From Saccharopolyspora aridisoli (GTDB lineage Bacteria > Actinomycetota > Actinomycetes > Mycobacteriales > Pseudonocardiaceae): a stretch of DNA of 64,000 bases. Below are positions 1 through 7,698 of the stretch, piece by piece. The position numbers were made by a program, and so were the translations under genes. The stretch's first letter is position 1, and each line of letters starts with the position of its first letter. The notes under the pieces are model-generated. The model had not been told where the DNA came from. It saw only the letters and a program-made list of their open reading frames with translations, and did not search any database. The stretch lies in assembly GCF_004348445.1 (NCBI RefSeq), contig NZ_SMKV01000006.1, forward strand, positions 158,758-222,757, given 5' to 3'.

Positions 1-462
1 GCCTGCCTGCATCGCTTCCAGCAGCGCGTCGCGAACTCCAGCGCTGCGGCGCGGTCTTCCGCCGGCCAGCACGCCGAGCAGCAACCCGTCGTGCTCGGCG
101 ACGGCGGGCGTGACCGCGCTGCCCTCGGTGGCGTTGTCGGAGCGGACGCAGAACACCCGGTCTCGCTCGGCTTCGGCGCCGACGGCGGCGTTGACGTCGT
201 CGGACGAGGTCGCCGCGACGACGTACCAGGCGCCGTCGAGGTCGCCGTCGCGGTACTCGCGACGGCTCCAGCTGATCTCGCCGGAGTCGGCCAGCGCTTC
301 CACCGCGGGCGTCGCCTGCGGGGCGATCACCTCGACGGTGGCGCCAGCGTTGATCAGCCGGGGAAGCCGCCGCTGCGCGACGGGTCCGGCACCGACCACG
401 ACCACGCGGCGACCGACGAGGTCGAGTCCGGCGAGGTAGTGGTCATCCGTTTGAGTGGCCAT
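1..462 (-). CDS. cysG: Precorrin-2 dehydrogenase domain of siroheme synthase / CobA-type protein (partial, N-terminal 154 residues)
   Basis: The first 154 codons are in the window and the 3' end runs off the left edge in frame. Residues 20-29 carry a dinucleotide-binding signature (VVVVGAGPVA), followed by an arrangement typical of CysG/Met8-type NAD-dependent precorrin-2 dehydrogenases (APQATPAVEALADSG, VAATSSDDVNAAV, and the RSDNA..GSAVTPAV segment). This enzyme oxidises precorrin-2 to sirohydrochlorin. In many actinobacteria the same polypeptide continues into a uroporphyrinogen-III methyltransferase domain, but that part is not visible here. The ATG start at 462 overlaps the 3' end of the chelatase gene by 20 bp, so translation is probably coupled. 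It is the last visible gene of the riboswitch-led unit. Confidence is high for the domain and moderate for the fusion. Confidence 0.9.
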   Translation of the reverse strand, partial: MATQTDDHYLAGLDLVGRRVVVVGAGPVAQRRLPRLINAGATVEVIAPQATPAVEALADSGEISWSRREYRDGDLDGAWYVVAATSSDDVNAAVGAEAERDRVFCVRSDNATEGSAVTPAVAEHDGLLLGVLAGGRPRRSAGVRDALLEAMQAG

Positions 463-1348
463 GTGCGTGTCCGTGTGCGTGACCGTGCCCGGTCGGGTCG
501 TCAGGGTGGTGGTGCGGCGTCTGCGGTGCGCCCAGCTTGTCCTCGAAACCCGGCAGCAGCACCCGGTACGCGCAGGTGTCGCAGTTCATCCGGATGTCGC
601 CGTGCAGGGCCTCGTGGTATCGCTCCACGACGAGGTCGACCAGGGCGTCGCAGTCTCCCAGATATCCGGCGACGTGGAGCTGGAGCTCCGGTGCGGTCTG
701 GGCCCACTCGCGCGCCTGCGTCACGACGCGCTGCGGCAGCACGCCGTCGAACAGGAAGTACGGGGCCACCACGACGCGCTTGGCCCCGAGCTTGCGAGCC
801 CGGTCCAGCCCGCCAGGGACGTCCGGCGATGCCAGGGAGATGAACGCGGTTTCAACCGTCTCGAAACCGCAGGTCTCCTGCAAGAGGCGTGAGACCTTGC
901 ACACCTCGGCGTTGGCGTCGGGGTCGGTCGAGCCGCGGCCCACGAGGACCACGGCCGTGTCGGCCCATTCGTCGCGCGGGACCTGCTCGGCGATCCGCTC
1001 GGCGAGCAGCTCCAGCAGGATCGGGTGCGGTCCGAGCGGACGTCCGAAGACGAAGGACGTGCCCGGGTGGCGGCGGACTTCGCGTTCCAGCGCGGCGGGG
1101 ATGTCGCCCTTGCCGTGCCCGGCCGCGACCAGCACCAACGGCACCGCGGCCATTCGGCGGTGGCCCTTGTCGGTGAGTTCGGTCCAGGCTTCGGTGACCG
1201 CGGGGGCGGACAGCTCGATGAACCCGCCCGAGCTGTCGACCCCGGCTGCGGACATCCGGGCCTTGAGCCGTTCGAGGAAGGCGTGGAACTGCGCGACGCC
1301 TCGTTCGTCCACCGTGCCGTGGCCCACGACCAGCAGCGGTTCGGTCAC
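443..1348 (-). CDS. cbiX: Sirohydrochlorin cobaltochelatase CbiX (long form) with His-rich tail
   Basis: 301 residues from a GTG start that overlaps the cobH stop as GTGA. The protein has two tandem CbiX-type halves (about residues 1-120 and 125-245). The early GHG near residue 9 and the AAGHGKGD segment match the metal-binding histidine regions of CbiX chelatases. These enzymes insert Co2+ (sometimes Fe2+ or Ni2+) into sirohydrochlorin. The C-terminal part has a CDTCAYR motif of the kind seen in actinobacterial long CbiX proteins, then a tail with HHH and repeated GHAH units. That tail probably binds metal. It sits in the unit NiCoT-cobH-cbiX-cysG, so cobalt uptake, chelation and substrate supply are encoded together. 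Its presence implies an early-cobalt-insertion option in this organism. Confidence 0.92.
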   Translation of the reverse strand: MTEPLLVVGHGTVDERGVAQFHAFLERLKARMSAAGVDSSGGFIELSAPAVTEAWTELTDKGHRRMAAVPLVLVAAGHGKGDIPAALEREVRRHPGTSFVFGRPLGPHPILLELLAERIAEQVPRDEWADTAVVLVGRGSTDPDANAEVCKVSRLLQETCGFETVETAFISLASPDVPGGLDRARKLGAKRVVVAPYFLFDGVLPQRVVTQAREWAQTAPELQLHVAGYLGDCDALVDLVVERYHEALHGDIRMNCDTCAYRVLLPGFEDKLGAPQTPHHHPDDPTGHGHAHGHAHGHSNG

Positions 1349-1956
1349 CGGTTACCTCCAGGTTCTGCCCAGTAGAGCAGGGCGTTGATGGCGGCGGCGG
1401 CGATCGCCGCCCCACCACGTTCGGTCAGGGTGCTCACGGCCGGTAGGCCGCTGCGCCGCAGTGCGGCCTTGCTGTCCACGGCGCCGACGAAGCCGACCGG
1501 GACCCCGACGATCAGCGCCGGTTCCAGTTCGCCTTCCTCGGCGAGCCGGAGGAGTTCGAAGAGCGCGGTGGGGGCGTTGCCGACGGCCCACACCGCGCCG
1601 CGCGGGTGTTCTGCCGCCGCGAGCCGCATCCCGGCCGCGGAACGGGTGAGCCCTTCGGAGGCGGCGAGTTCGGTGACTCCGGGGAAGTCCAGGCCGATGC
1701 GGGCTTCGCGGGCGGTGATGCCGGAGGCGACCATGCGCACGTCGGTGATCAGCGGTTCGCCCGCGAGCAGGGCGTCGCGCCCTTGCCGCAGCGCAGTTTC
1801 TTCCGCGACGACTTCGCCGGTCCAGCTGGGGTCGGCGGTGGTGTGCACGACGCGTTCGACGACCCCCCTCGTCAGCGGTTCGAACCGGTCGAAGTCGGCT
1901 CGCGACCGCATGATCCGGTAGGACTCGGTCTCGATCGGGTGGACTGTGCGCCTCAT
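1345..1956 (-). CDS. cobH: Precorrin-8X methylmutase
   Basis: 203 residues, the usual length of CobH/CbiC. The enzyme moves the C11 methyl group to C12 to form hydrogenobyrinic (or cobyrinic) acid. The N-terminal sequence (HPIETESYRIM) and the ITDVRMVASGI segment are characteristic of the family, and the histidine of the N-terminal region and the Gly-rich C-terminal half (VGVPVGFVGAVDSKAAL) are present. The ATG at 1956 is preceded by an AGGAAACAGGA ribosome-binding region. It lies 15 bp after the cobalt permease gene and overlaps the start of cbiX by 4 bp, so it belongs to the riboswitch-controlled unit. No oddity is seen. Confidence 0.95.
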   Translation of the reverse strand: MRRTVHPIETESYRIMRSRADFDRFEPLTRGVVERVVHTTADPSWTGEVVAEETALRQGRDALLAGEPLITDVRMVASGITAREARIGLDFPGVTELAASEGLTRSAAGMRLAAAEHPRGAVWAVGNAPTALFELLRLAEEGELEPALIVGVPVGFVGAVDSKAALRRSGLPAVSTLTERGGAAIAAAAINALLYWAEPGGNR

Positions 1957-1971
1957 GGTCGTTCCTGTTTC

Positions 1972-3024
1972 CTATGCGATTTCCGCGCTTTTCCGGGCGG
2001 TGAACCGCCACCACGCCGCCGCACCGCCCCAGACCAGCAGGAACAGGCCCAAGGTCAGGTATCCGAGCAGCTCGAACTGGTCCGCGATCGCGGCGACCCC
2101 GTCGAGGTAGCCCAGGCCCGACTCGGCCAGGACTCCGCAGAGCACGACGAAGGCGACCAGCGCGGCGAGTCCCACGGTCAGCGCCGTGGTGGTGACGTTG
2201 ACCCACAGCCGCCGCAGCGGACGGGCCAGGGACCAGGTGTAGGCGCGGGACATCAGGATTCCATCCACGCTGTCCACAGTGCACATTCCGGCGGCGAACA
2301 GCAGCGGCAGGCTCAGCACGGCGATGGCCGACAGGTTCGCGCCCGGGGTGACCATCGCCAGGACGGTGATCTCGGTGGCGGTCTGCATGCCGAGGCCGAA
2401 GAGCAGGCCGATGCCGAACAGGTGCCAGGACCGGGCCACGCCCTGCATCCGGCCGCGCAGCAGTCGCGCGAGCAGGCCGCGCCGTCCGAGGACGATGTCG
2501 ACCTCGGCTTCGTCGATGGCGCCGCTCCGGGCGCGGCGCAGCAGCCGCCACGCGTCGCGCAGCACGAGCGCGTTGAGCACGGCGAGGACGGTCAGCACGG
2601 CGACCACGACCAGGTCGACGGCGGTGGCCATGTGCACGCCGGTCTGCTCGGCCCACTGCTGGGCGGCGGGTCCGGCGATGAACGCGACCGCGCAGGCCAG
2701 CAGCATGACGACGCTGGCGTGGCCGAGGGCGAACCACATGCCGGTGGACACCGGACGCCTGCCGCGCTGCATCAGCAACCGGGTGGCGTCGTCGATGACG
2801 GCGACGTGGTCGGCGTCGAAACCGTGCCGCAACCCGAGCAGGTAGGCGGTGGTGCCGGCGGCGGCGAGGCCTCCGGCGGCGCTGAACGCCTGCTCGTGCA
2901 GCAGGTAGGCACCCCAGCCCGCGAGGTGCAGTGCTCCGATCGCGGCCAGCAGGACCGCTGACTTCCGGCGCTCGCGCGCCCCCCAGCCGGTGGTGTGCCG
3001 GCTCACTTCGGCATCCCGATTCAT
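1972..3024 (-). CDS. High-affinity nickel/cobalt permease, NiCoT (HoxN/NixA) family
   Basis: 350 residues, multi-spanning membrane protein. The NiCoT signature RHGFDADH is at residues 66-73, with the related motifs FALGHASVV, LLFGLGMQTATEI and GMCTVDSVDG further on. These transporters carry Ni2+ and/or Co2+ across the cytoplasmic membrane; the B12 riboswitch and the cob neighbours point to cobalt. The ATG at 3024 follows a strong AGGAGGT about 11 bases upstream. A loop with several acidic and basic residues lies in the middle, as in other NiCoT proteins. It is the first gene after a cobalamin riboswitch, so it should be shut down when B12 is plentiful. Substrate preference is inferred from context. 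Confidence 0.93.
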   Translation of the reverse strand: MNRDAEVSRHTTGWGARERRKSAVLLAAIGALHLAGWGAYLLHEQAFSAAGGLAAAGTTAYLLGLRHGFDADHVAVIDDATRLLMQRGRRPVSTGMWFALGHASVVMLLACAVAFIAGPAAQQWAEQTGVHMATAVDLVVVAVLTVLAVLNALVLRDAWRLLRRARSGAIDEAEVDIVLGRRGLLARLLRGRMQGVARSWHLFGIGLLFGLGMQTATEITVLAMVTPGANLSAIAVLSLPLLFAAGMCTVDSVDGILMSRAYTWSLARPLRRLWVNVTTTALTVGLAALVAFVVLCGVLAESGLGYLDGVAAIADQFELLGYLTLGLFLLVWGGAAAWWRFTARKSAEIA

Positions 3025-3097
3025 GGGATATCCGACCTCCTGGGTTCTCCCGCCCGGGGTTCGGTGGCCGCGCGCCGCGGGTTCGCGGCACGGGGCC

Positions 3098-3254
3098 GGC
3101 ACGCAGTGTCCTGACTCCCGGATCGACGTGGTTCCCCCGCCTTCCAGCTGATGACAGCCGTGGCGATGGGTGGGGACCACTCCCCGGTCACAGTGGCGGG
3201 ACCGTCCCGGACTCGCACCGGGTTCCTGCACTGTCGGCGACAGTCATCCTTGCC
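3098..3254 (-). promoter_or_regulatory. Cobalamin riboswitch 1 (upstream of cobalt permease)
   Basis: Read on the minus strand, the element has the conserved core in order: the GGAACCCGGUGCGAGUCC segment, the GCCACUGUGACCGGGGAG segment, a GGAAGGCGGG block, and the B12-box-like GGGAGUCAGGACACUG near its 3' end. The ends can be paired by a short P1 (GGCA at 3251-3254 with UGCC at 3098-3101). The permease start codon is about 75 bases downstream, across a GC-rich stretch that could form the expression platform and may sequester the AGGAGGT. Confidence is high because two further copies with the same core are in the window. Confidence 0.93.
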
Positions 3255-3411
3255 TGATCTACGGTCCGAGGTCAAACCTGGTGAAATCGATCACGTTGCG
3301 TGATCTGCGCGCTGCTCCCGTCAGCCGATGGCGCTTTCAACCGGCTCAATCAGGGGTACCCGGTCGGGTGAGCACAGTGCTCCGGCTCGATGCTGCGTCA
3401 AGGAGGTCACC

Positions 3412-3681
3412 ATGAACGAGACCCACTCGATCACGCTGAACCTGCAGGTCGTGGAGGCAGGGGCGAAGACGACCGCGGACGTCGGATTCACCACACCCGC
3501 CGGGCAGGCGCTGCACGGTCACGGCACGGCCCGCAGGCACCCCGACGACCCGGAGGTACCGCAGATCGGGGACGAGATCGCCATTGCCCGAGCCCTCTAC
3601 GAACTCGCCCACAAGCTCCTGGACAACGCCTCGAGCGACATCGGGGACCGACTCCACAGGCGCGTCCACCTACCCGCCTGA
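3412..3681 (+). CDS. DUF1876 domain protein (dsRBD-like fold)
   Basis: 89 residues, the usual size of this actinobacterial family. The sequence from residue 5 (SITLNLQVVEAG) through the HGHGTARRHPDDPEVPQIGDE segment to ALYELAHKLLDNAS matches the DUF1876 pattern: a short beta-rich half, the invariant PEIGDE-like turn, then a helix ending in an LAHKLL motif. The ATG at 3412 has a perfect AAGGAGG 6 bases upstream, which decides the start. The function is unknown. It is divergent from the riboswitch-led cobalt unit and stands alone. No signal peptide or membrane segment is present. Confidence 0.85.
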   Translation: MNETHSITLNLQVVEAGAKTTADVGFTTPAGQALHGHGTARRHPDDPEVPQIGDEIAIARALYELAHKLLDNASSDIGDRLHRRVHLPA

Positions 3682-4152
3682 TCAGCATTTCGGGGTACTC
3701 TAGGACCGCGCGGTCGATGTCGTCGACCGTGGGCAGATCGGTGGGGTGGCGGCGATGTGCTGGCTCACCGCGCCGTCGCTGACGAGCTCTTCTTCCCGCC
3801 CGGGGTAGGTTGGCTCCGCCCCCGGACGGGAGGGAACCGGGTTCCGCCGCCAGCTGCGCTGGCGCGTCGGTAGGTCCTGCACCACCACGGGGCTCCGCGC
3901 TCACGGCGGTTCCTGCCGAGCGCGCCCATCGCCTCGGTCACCCCGGGCGGGCAGGGCGCGGACGAGGGCGAGTGGAACCCGGCGATCCGGCTCACACTGA
4001 TCGGGCTGCCAGTCCACGTCTTCCGGCGGGAAGAACTCGGTCTTGCCGTTCCACCGCCGCTGCTGGCGAAACTTTCGGGCCGCGGTGGTTCTCGAGATCG
4101 CCCTGGCCACGACGCGTGCGTCCTGGGCACTCGCGGACGAGCCCGCCCGCGT
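3682..4152. other. Intergenic stretch without a convincing intact gene; possible remnant on the minus strand
   Basis: No frame of 471 bp here gives a protein I recognise. On the minus strand three short pieces in different frames read as if they could be joined (around 4110-3990 with RRWNGKTEFFPPEDVDWQPDQ split into shorter recognisable pieces, around 3890-3790 with VVQDLPTRQRSW, and around 3760-3690 with DLPTVDDIDRAVLEYPEMLIR). This would fit a decayed gene, but no family can be named. The stretch separates the converging DUF1876 and decarboxylase genes. Confidence 0.3.
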
Positions 4153-5577
4153 CTAGGCCGCTCGCCGGATCCGCTCCCACGCCGCTTCGACGTGCCTGCG
4201 CTCGGTCGCCGGGGAGCCGACGGCCAGCCGCAGCAGAGTTCGCCCACCGATCTTGGTGTGGGTGAGGTAGAGGTCGCCGGAGTCGTTGAGCGCGTCCATC
4301 ACCCGGTGCGTGCGCTCGTTGGCCTCGTCCACCGGGAGGTCCGGGTAGCGCGGCCGGAAGCAGACCAGCGCGAGCGGGTGCGGTTCCAGCAGCTCGAAAC
4401 CGGGGTCGTCGCGCACCCAGCCGGCGAACTCCTGGGCCAGCGCGACGGTGTCGCGGATGTGCGCGCGCAGCCCTTCCGCGCCGTACCAGCGCAGCACCGA
4501 CCACAGCTTCAGCGAGCGGAACCGGCGGCCGAGCGGGACCTGCCAGTCCCGGTAGTCGATCACCTCGCCGGACTCGCTGGCCTCGTTGCGCAGGTACTCC
4601 GGCAGGATCGACAACGCCTCGATCATCGGAGCCCGGTCGGCCAGCCACAGGGCGCTGCAGTCGAAGTTGGTCAGCAGCCACTTGTGCGGGTTGGTGCAGT
4701 AGGAGTCGGCGAAGTCGGCGACTCCCTCGTTGATCCAGCGCAGCTCCGGGCACACCGCCGCAACACCGGCGTAGGCCGCGTCGACGTGCATCCAGACGCC
4801 GCGCCTCCGGCAGATCTCGCCGATCTCGCGCACGGGGTCGATCGCGGTGGTCGAGGTGGTGCCGATCGTCGCGCACACCATCGTCGGCACCGCACCGGCT
4901 TCCACGTCCGCGGCGATGAGTTCGTCGAGGTGGCGCGGGTTCATGCCGAGCGTATCCGGGTCGGTGTCGACCACCCGCACGTTATCCGCGCCGATCCCGG
5001 CCAGCCGCGCAGCCCGCTCCAGCGAGGAGTGGGTGTGCGCCGAGACGTACAGCGCATGGCGTCGGGTGATGCCCCTGCGCGCGACGTCCTCACCGGTCCG
5101 CTGCAGCGCGGCCAGGCACGCGACGAGCACGGCGCTGGACGCCGAGTCCTGGATGACCCCGCCACCAGCCGCGTCGGTGCGGAAATGCGCAGGCAGGCCG
5201 AGCAGTTCGGCCAGCCAGTCCACGACGACGGTTTCCAGCTCGGTGCAGGCCGGACTCGTGGCCCACACCATGCCCTGCACGCCGAGCCCGCTGGAGAGCA
5301 GGTCACCGAGGATCGAGGGTCCGCTCGAATTGGCCGGGAAGTAGGCGAAGAACCCCGGGTGCTGCCAGTGCGTCACACCCGGCAGCAGGATCTCGTCGAG
5401 GTCACGCAGGACCTGATCGAATCCCTCGCCCCGCTCCGGCGGATGAGCGGGGAGCTTGTCCCGCACCTCCCCCGGCCCCACCTGCGATCGCACCGGGAAC
5501 GATTCGATCCCCACCCGGTAATCCGCGATCCAGTCCACGACCTGCTTGCCGACCCGCCGGAACTCCTCCGGCGACAT
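4153..5577 (-). CDS. Group II PLP-dependent amino-acid decarboxylase, aromatic-L-amino-acid (DDC) type
   Basis: 474 residues from the ATG at 5577 (MSPEEFRR); a GTG four codons upstream is possible. Close to animal and plant DDC proteins: HPGFFAYFPANSS at 73-85, TSPACTELETV at 108-118, the ring-stacking His in HTHSS near 183, the PLP-pyridine Asp in HVDAAYAG at 266, and the Schiff-base Lys in TNPHKW at 299. The mobile-loop Tyr (PEYLRN, residue 328) is kept, which favours true decarboxylation over the aldehyde-forming variants. Expected products are amines such as tyramine, phenylethylamine or tryptamine. It starts only 39 bp after the ferredoxin gene and on the same strand as the cob operon, so it may be co-transcribed with it. 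Substrate is not determinable from sequence. Confidence 0.88.
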   Translation of the reverse strand: MSPEEFRRVGKQVVDWIADYRVGIESFPVRSQVGPGEVRDKLPAHPPERGEGFDQVLRDLDEILLPGVTHWQHPGFFAYFPANSSGPSILGDLLSSGLGVQGMVWATSPACTELETVVVDWLAELLGLPAHFRTDAAGGGVIQDSASSAVLVACLAALQRTGEDVARRGITRRHALYVSAHTHSSLERAARLAGIGADNVRVVDTDPDTLGMNPRHLDELIAADVEAGAVPTMVCATIGTTSTTAIDPVREIGEICRRRGVWMHVDAAYAGVAAVCPELRWINEGVADFADSYCTNPHKWLLTNFDCSALWLADRAPMIEALSILPEYLRNEASESGEVIDYRDWQVPLGRRFRSLKLWSVLRWYGAEGLRAHIRDTVALAQEFAGWVRDDPGFELLEPHPLALVCFRPRYPDLPVDEANERTHRVMDALNDSGDLYLTHTKIGGRTLLRLAVGSPATERRHVEAAWERIRRAA

Positions 5578-5616
5578 GTCACCACCCACCCGGCCACCCT
5601 GCCACTCCGGACGCGA

Positions 5617-5799
5617 TCAGCGCAGGAGGTCGATGGCGTCCCTGGGGCAGATCTCGACGCATTCACCGCAGGACGTGCAGGCTTCCGCGAGCACGTAGGG
5701 GCGGCCCGGAGCCGGGCGGAGGGCGTGTTCCGGGCAGGTGAGCAGGCACGCGCCGCAGGCGGTGCAGGCGTCGGTGATGGTCAGCGGGTCAACGGACAT
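5617..5799 (-). CDS. Small 2[4Fe-4S] ferredoxin
   Basis: 60 residues. Two CxxCxxCxxxCP motifs are visible (CTACGACLLTCP near residues 12-23 and CTSCGECVEICP near 42-53), enough to bind two [4Fe-4S] clusters. It is an electron carrier in the cytoplasm. The ATG at 5799 overlaps the 3' end of the cbiG-cbiH fusion gene by 11 bp, so its expression is coupled to corrin-ring contraction enzymes. No CobG (precorrin-3B synthase) is in this window. A role in supplying electrons or a cluster to ring contraction is therefore attractive, but it is an inference from position alone. A general ferredoxin cannot be excluded. Confidence 0.9.
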   Translation of the reverse strand: MSVDPLTITDACTACGACLLTCPEHALRPAPGRPYVLAEACTSCGECVEICPRDAIDLLR

Positions 5800-7546
5800 C
5801 GCCCGCCATCCAGCGGTAGCCGCGCGGGGTGACCATCCGGCGACCGACCACAGTGGACTGCGAGGAGCCGACGACGACCGTGGTGAACATGTCCACGTCC
5901 GCCGGGTCGAACTCGTCGATCGAGGCGCACCAGACCTCCTGGTCCGCGCGGCTGGCCTGGCGGACCGCGCCGACCGGGGTCGTCGCCGGACGGTGCTCGG
6001 CGAGGATTTCCAGAGCACGGCCCAACTGCCAGTGGCGCTGCACCGAACGCGGGTTGTAGAAGCAGACCACCAGATCGCCCTCGGCTGCGGCGCGGACCCG
6101 GCGTTCGATCACCTCCCACGGCGTGTGCAGGTCGGACAGGCTGATCAGCGCGTGGTCGTGGCCGAGCGGTGCACCCAGCAGCGCCGACGCCGACAGCGCG
6201 GCGGTCACGCCCGGCACGCCGACGACCTCGATGTCCACGTCGGCCTTCTCCAGCGCGGGACTGGCCATCGCGTACACGCCCGCATCGCCCGAACCGATCA
6301 GCGCGACCGCGCGGCCCTGCTTGGCCAGCTCGACCGCCTCAGCGGCGCGAGCCTCTTCGGCGCCCAGGCCGGTGGCGCGCTCCTCGGTGCCGGGCCGCAG
6401 CAGGTGCCGGACCTGGTCGAGGTACTGGTCGAGGCCGACGACCACCGACGCGCGGCGCAGCTCGGCGTCGGCGCGCGGCGTGCGCAGGTCGGGGGCACCC
6501 GGCCCGATGCCGACGATGGCGAGCCTGCCGCGCGGGCTGATCCGGGTGGCGGCAACGGTGACGTTGTCACCCTTGATCTTGTCCGCGACCAGCTCGACCG
6601 GGGCGCCGTAGGCGAGCTCAACGGCGGCGTGCAGCGAGGAGGCCTCGGCGACGCTGGGCGTGCCGACCTCGCTGCGCACCACCTCGCTGGGGTTGGGCAC
6701 CTCGACGCCGGCCAGCACCTCGGCCGGGTAGGTCAGCAGCGACAGCTCGTCGCCGCCGTCCTTGGAGTGCCAGAAGCCCAGGTCCTGCACCGCGTCGAGG
6801 ATGCCTGCCTCGTCGGCCTTGAGGTCGACGCTGGCGAAGGCGCGGATGGCGCGCGGGTCCAGGCCGTGCTCGCTGTCGAGCCGGGCGATGGCCTCGGCGA
6901 CCGCCGTGCGCGACACACCGCGCGCGGAGCCGACTCCGACGACCAGCGTGCGCGGGATGAGGCGCAGCGTGCGCTCCTCGTCCTCGGCCGGGCGGCGGTC
7001 GTCGATCACCACCGTCCACTGCGGGTTCGCGACGTCGGCGCTGACGTTCGGCGGCAGCGCCGGGAGCGGGAAGCCGTGCGGGTTGATCAGCCGGACCGGT
7101 TCGCCGTCGAGGATCGCCACGCCGCAGGACGGCAGGTCGCCGTCGACGGTGGCGTCTAGCTGCTCGACGAGCTCGTCGAGCGCGGTGGTACCAGTGGAGT
7201 CGGTCGCGGTGGTGATCACCGGAGTGCAGCCGAAGACGTCGGCGACCTGCTCGGCCAGCGCGTTCGCGCCGCCGCCGTGACCTCCGGTCAGGGCGATCGC
7301 GAAGCGCTGCGCCTCGTCGACGCTGACGATGCCGGGATCGGTGTGCTTGTCCTGCAGCAGCGGCGCGACCAATCGGACCGTGGCGCCGCTGGCCAGGAAG
7401 AACACGGCGGCGTCGAGGTGGTCCCAGAGGCGTCGGACGGCCGGTCCGATCGGACCGTCAGCGACCAGGGCCTCCGGCCCCAGCCGTCCGGCGAGTTCGG
7501 CGGCCGCCCGCCGTCCCGCCGCGGTCACCGCGAACAGACCGATCAC
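5789..7546 (-). CDS. cobJ: CbiG-CbiH(CobJ) fusion: cobalt-precorrin-5A hydrolase plus precorrin-3B C17-methyltransferase
   Basis: 585 residues in two enzymes. Residues 1-about 130 match CbiG N-terminal and central parts (FFLASGATVRLVAP, ALTGGHGGGANALA). About 195-310 is the CbiG C-terminal domain (VVGVGSARGVSRTAVAEAI, SVDLKADEAG). About 345-585 is a tetrapyrrole methylase (LAIVGIGPGAPDLRTP, LIGSGDAGVYAMA, VPGVTAALSASALLG, CFYNPRS) of the CbiH/CobJ type. CbiH/CobJ methylates C17 and contracts the ring; CbiG opens the delta-lactone and releases acetaldehyde in the anaerobic route. Start is GTG at 7546 with GGGGAG 6 bases upstream. It overlaps the ferredoxin gene. A 152-bp gap separates it from cobL. 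Fusion order CbiG-then-CbiH fits sequential chemistry. Confidence 0.93.
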   Translation of the reverse strand: MIGLFAVTAAGRRAAAELAGRLGPEALVADGPIGPAVRRLWDHLDAAVFFLASGATVRLVAPLLQDKHTDPGIVSVDEAQRFAIALTGGHGGGANALAEQVADVFGCTPVITTATDSTGTTALDELVEQLDATVDGDLPSCGVAILDGEPVRLINPHGFPLPALPPNVSADVANPQWTVVIDDRRPAEDEERTLRLIPRTLVVGVGSARGVSRTAVAEAIARLDSEHGLDPRAIRAFASVDLKADEAGILDAVQDLGFWHSKDGGDELSLLTYPAEVLAGVEVPNPSEVVRSEVGTPSVAEASSLHAAVELAYGAPVELVADKIKGDNVTVAATRISPRGRLAIVGIGPGAPDLRTPRADAELRRASVVVGLDQYLDQVRHLLRPGTEERATGLGAEEARAAEAVELAKQGRAVALIGSGDAGVYAMASPALEKADVDIEVVGVPGVTAALSASALLGAPLGHDHALISLSDLHTPWEVIERRVRAAAEGDLVVCFYNPRSVQRHWQLGRALEILAEHRPATTPVGAVRQASRADQEVWCASIDEFDPADVDMFTTVVVGSSQSTVVGRRMVTPRGYRWMAGDVR

Positions 7547-7612
7547 TGCTACTCCCCTATGTCGTCGTCACATGCCCGGAACGGGTGAAAACACCCTACG
7601 ACACTCCCGGAC

Positions 7613-7650
7613 GGGGCAGTTCTGGTCCGAACCGCCCATGATCAATGACC
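7613..7650 (+). repeat. Short dispersed intergenic motif, copy A
   Basis: The gap between cobL and cbiG-cbiH contains CAGTTCTGGTCCGAACCGCC followed by CATGATCAATG. Near-identical sequence occurs on the minus strand at about 21870-21908 and on the plus strand at about 58706-58745, always between genes. No function is known; see findings. Confidence 0.55.
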
Positions 7651-7698
7651 TTGTGCCTGGTCAGCCCGGACCGGAAATGCCCGCTGCCTCGCGAGGGA

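Noticed and set aside
1606..2961. A 451-codon frame antisense to cobH and the cobalt permease
   Set aside because: It is Gln/Glu/Gly-rich shadow sequence over NiCoT signature motifs on the opposite strand.
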